The notes below the pieces were generated by a model. That model was not told where the DNA came from. It ran no database searches and was given only the letters and a program-made list of their open reading frames with translations. Position numbers and translations under genes: made by a program. From positions 1 through 5,557 of the forward strand of contig JBDTYT010000089.1 in the NCBI GenBank assembly GCA_040005555.1: 5,557 bases of DNA, given 5' to 3'. This DNA comes from JBDTYT01 sp040005555. GTDB lineage: Bacteria; Actinomycetota; UBA4738; HRBIN12. Of the stretch, positions 4,323 to 5,557 are shown piece after piece. Positions within the stretch are counted from its first letter, which is position 1; every line of letters begins with the position of its first letter.

Positions 4323-5222
4323 GTGGAGCCGACGCCCGAGGAAGCCGCGAACGTCCGCCGCGCCCTCAAGCATCTCCGCTCCGAGCCCGTGGCATGGGGA
4401 CCGGTGACGACCGGGGGCCACACCCCGGCGCGTCGCTGGGTGGTCACCCTTCAGGATGGCCGGACGGCGTTCGTCAAGGTCGCCACCGATGACCTCACCG
4501 CGAGCTGGCTTCGCGACGAGCACCTGGCGTACTCGGTTCTGCGCGGCTCGAACTTCATGCCCGCATACGTCGGTTTCTACGACGACGGAGCCCACCCGGT
4601 CCTGGCGCTCGAGGATCTGTCCATGGCGGAGTGGCCGCCTCCCTGGAGCCGTCCGCAGGTCGAGGCCGTACTCGCCTGCCTCGAGGAGATCCACGCCGCG
4701 TCGGCCCCGGAGGGCACCCCACGAGCCGACGACGACCGGTTCGAGCTCAAGGACGGATGGGACGAGATCGCGGCGGATCCCGAGCCGTTCCTGGCTCTTG
4801 GGCTGTGTTCCCGAGGGTGGCTCGAGGCGGCGCTTCCGAGGCTTCGCGAAGCCGTCCGAGCGGCGCCGCTCGGCGGCGAGGCTCTCCTGCACTTCGACGT
4901 GCGGAGCGACAACATCTGCCTCCGCGACGGCCGGGCCGTTCTCGTGGATTGGAACTGGATCAGCGTCGGGAACCCCCTTACCGACGTCGCGTTCTGGCTC
5001 CCGAGCCTCGAGGCCGAGGGCGGTCCTGCGCCCGATGAGATCCTGCCCGAAGGGACCCCCGGCGCCGCGGAGCTCGCGGCTTGCTTCGCGGGGTTCTGCT
5101 GCGAGCATGCGGGCCGGTCGCCGATCCCGACCGCACCGGGTGTGCGGCGGCTGCAGCTGCAGTTGGCCAAAACCGCCCTCCCGTGGGCGGCCCGCCGCCT
5201 CGGGCTGCCGGAGCCTTCTTAG
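4323..5222 (+). CDS. APH-family (aminoglycoside phosphotransferase fold) kinase-like protein
   Basis: This 299-residue protein has the APH/choline-kinase fold. Visible elements are a nucleotide-loop region TTGGHTPARRWVV (29-41), a strand with the likely ATP-binding lysine in AFVKVAT (Lys52), its possible partner Glu66 in the next helix, and hinge-like LALEDLS (94-100). The catalytic loop HFDVRSDN (190-197) has Asp192 as the presumed base and Asn197 as a metal ligand. LVDWNW (207-212) has Asp209 in the position of the kinase DFG aspartate. All key residues look intact, so activity is likely, but the substrate is unknown. Such chromosomal proteins are often annotated as aminoglycoside phosphotransferases without conferring resistance, and homoserine, choline, sugar or other small-molecule kinases share the fold. 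The start is uncertain: the GTG at 4323 is favoured by the -10-like hexamer and by where family similarity begins; an in-frame ATG at 4278 would add 15 residues. It is divergent from the hydratase and 39 bases before the Fur-family gene. Confidence 0.87.
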   Translation: MEPTPEEAANVRRALKHLRSEPVAWGPVTTGGHTPARRWVVTLQDGRTAFVKVATDDLTASWLRDEHLAYSVLRGSNFMPAYVGFYDDGAHPVLALEDLSMAEWPPPWSRPQVEAVLACLEEIHAASAPEGTPRADDDRFELKDGWDEIAADPEPFLALGLCSRGWLEAALPRLREAVRAAPLGGEALLHFDVRSDNICLRDGRAVLVDWNWISVGNPLTDVAFWLPSLEAEGGPAPDEILPEGTPGAAELAACFAGFCCEHAGRSPIPTAPGVRRLQLQLAKTALPWAARRLGLPEPS

Positions 5223-5228
5223 CCGTAC

Positions 5229-5240
5229 TTGCAGATGCAA
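5229..5240. repeat. TTGCA-N2-TGCAA inverted repeat, candidate operator of the Fur-family gene
   Basis: TTGCAGATGCAA has perfect 5-bp arms and sits 9 to 20 bases upstream of the -10-like TACCAT, over the -35/spacer region. Fur-family regulators commonly repress their own genes from such sites. TTGCA half-sites recall the actinobacterial Nur (nickel) box, though the spacing here is shorter. Confidence 0.45.
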
Positions 5241-5248
5241 CGAACTGC

Positions 5249-5254
5249 TACCAT
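5249..5254 (+). promoter_or_regulatory. -10-like element for leaderless transcription of the Fur-family gene
   Basis: TACCAT ends exactly 7 bases before the GTG at 5262, with no Shine-Dalgarno between. TTGCAG at 5229-5234 could serve as a -35, but the 14-base spacer is short. The gene probably has its own promoter within the 39-base gap. Confidence 0.5.
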
Positions 5255-5261
5255 CCGAACC

Positions 5262-5557
5262 GTGACCGAGCCGACCACCTCCGACGTCGTGGACGTCCTG
5301 CGCGCCAAGGGCCTGCGCATGACCCCACAGCGCCGGGCCATCGTGGCCGAGGTCATGCGCACGCAAGGGCATATCTCGCCCACGGCACTCGCCCGCACCG
5401 TCCAGAGCGAGATGCCGGGCGTGAACGCCTCGACCATCTACCGCACGCTGTCGCTCCTCGAGGAGGTCGGCGTCCTCGCGCACGCGCACCTGGAGGGGGG
5501 GGCCGAGTACCACCGAGCCGAGGAAGCGGGCCACGTGCACCTCACGTGCTCGAACTG
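5262..5557 (+). CDS. Fur-family metal/peroxide-responsive transcriptional regulator, N-terminal part (3' truncated by window edge)
   Basis: The 98 visible codons cover the DNA-binding winged helix and the start of the dimerisation domain. GLRMTPQRRAIVAEVM (17-32) is the first conserved helix. GVNASTIYRTLSLLEEVGVL (53-72) contains the recognition helix with the STIYRTL signature. GHVHLTCSN (90-98) is the beginning of the H-x-H-L-x-C-x-x-C region; Cys96 is the first cysteine of the expected structural zinc site, and the second falls at or just past the window end. His37, His84, His91 and His93 are candidate regulatory-metal ligands. At position 84, where Escherichia coli Fur and Bacillus PerR have Glu or Asp, this protein has His. 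Fur, Zur, Nur and PerR cannot be told apart from this fragment. The GTG start is set by the -10-like hexamer and by the usual N-terminal length. An inverted repeat upstream suggests autoregulation. Confidence 0.93.
   Translation, partial: MTEPTTSDVVDVLRAKGLRMTPQRRAIVAEVMRTQGHISPTALARTVQSEMPGVNASTIYRTLSLLEEVGVLAHAHLEGGAEYHRAEEAGHVHLTCSN

Noticed and set aside
4266..5540. Open frame of 424 codons on the minus strand across the APH-fold and Fur-family genes
   Set aside because: It runs antisense through two well-supported genes and their promoter gap, and its translation is low-complexity and domain-free.

Overview
This window looks like ordinary chromosomal DNA from a high-GC actinobacterium (Actinomycetota). 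The signs are a strongly G+C-rich sequence with GC-rich third codon positions, GTG as the preferred start codon (six of the seven genes with a visible start), tight gene packing, and protein families common in that phylum. It could be a deep-branching or uncultured lineage, but the sequence alone does not place it further. I see no mobile element, CRISPR array, tRNA or rRNA gene, phage gene or toxin/defence module. I did not find a convincing new multi-gene system; the more interesting signals are small regulatory ones.

Left block, plus strand (1-2327): the 3' end of etfA (electron transfer flavoprotein alpha subunit), then a fused PabB-PabC protein that would turn chorismate into p-aminobenzoate for folate synthesis. 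Its stop overlaps the start of a small DUF2007-like protein in a GTGA junction.

Middle block, minus strand (4241 down to 2324): an enoyl-CoA hydratase and a GNAT acetyltransferase, separated by 3 bases and probably co-transcribed. After a 118-base gap rich in inverted repeats comes a 71-residue protein with a C-x4-C-x12-C-x2-H zinc-finger-like motif. A terminator-like hairpin follows, then a small CPxC zinc-ribbon protein that converges on the DUF2007-like gene; the two stop codons share one CTAG.

Right block, plus strand (4323-5557): an aminoglycoside-phosphotransferase-fold (APH) protein, divergent from the hydratase, then the N-terminal part of a Fur-family metalloregulator cut by the window end. 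Both genes lack a Shine-Dalgarno sequence and have a TANNNT -10-like hexamer exactly 7 bases before the GTG, which suggests leaderless transcription. A TTGCA-N2-TGCAA inverted repeat upstream of the Fur-family gene is a candidate autoregulatory operator.

Functionally, etfA and the hydratase fit acyl-CoA beta-oxidation and its electron transfer, and PabB-PabC fits folate synthesis. The acetyltransferase and the APH-fold protein have unknown substrates. The Fur-family protein would sense a metal or peroxide. The three small proteins are uncharacterised.
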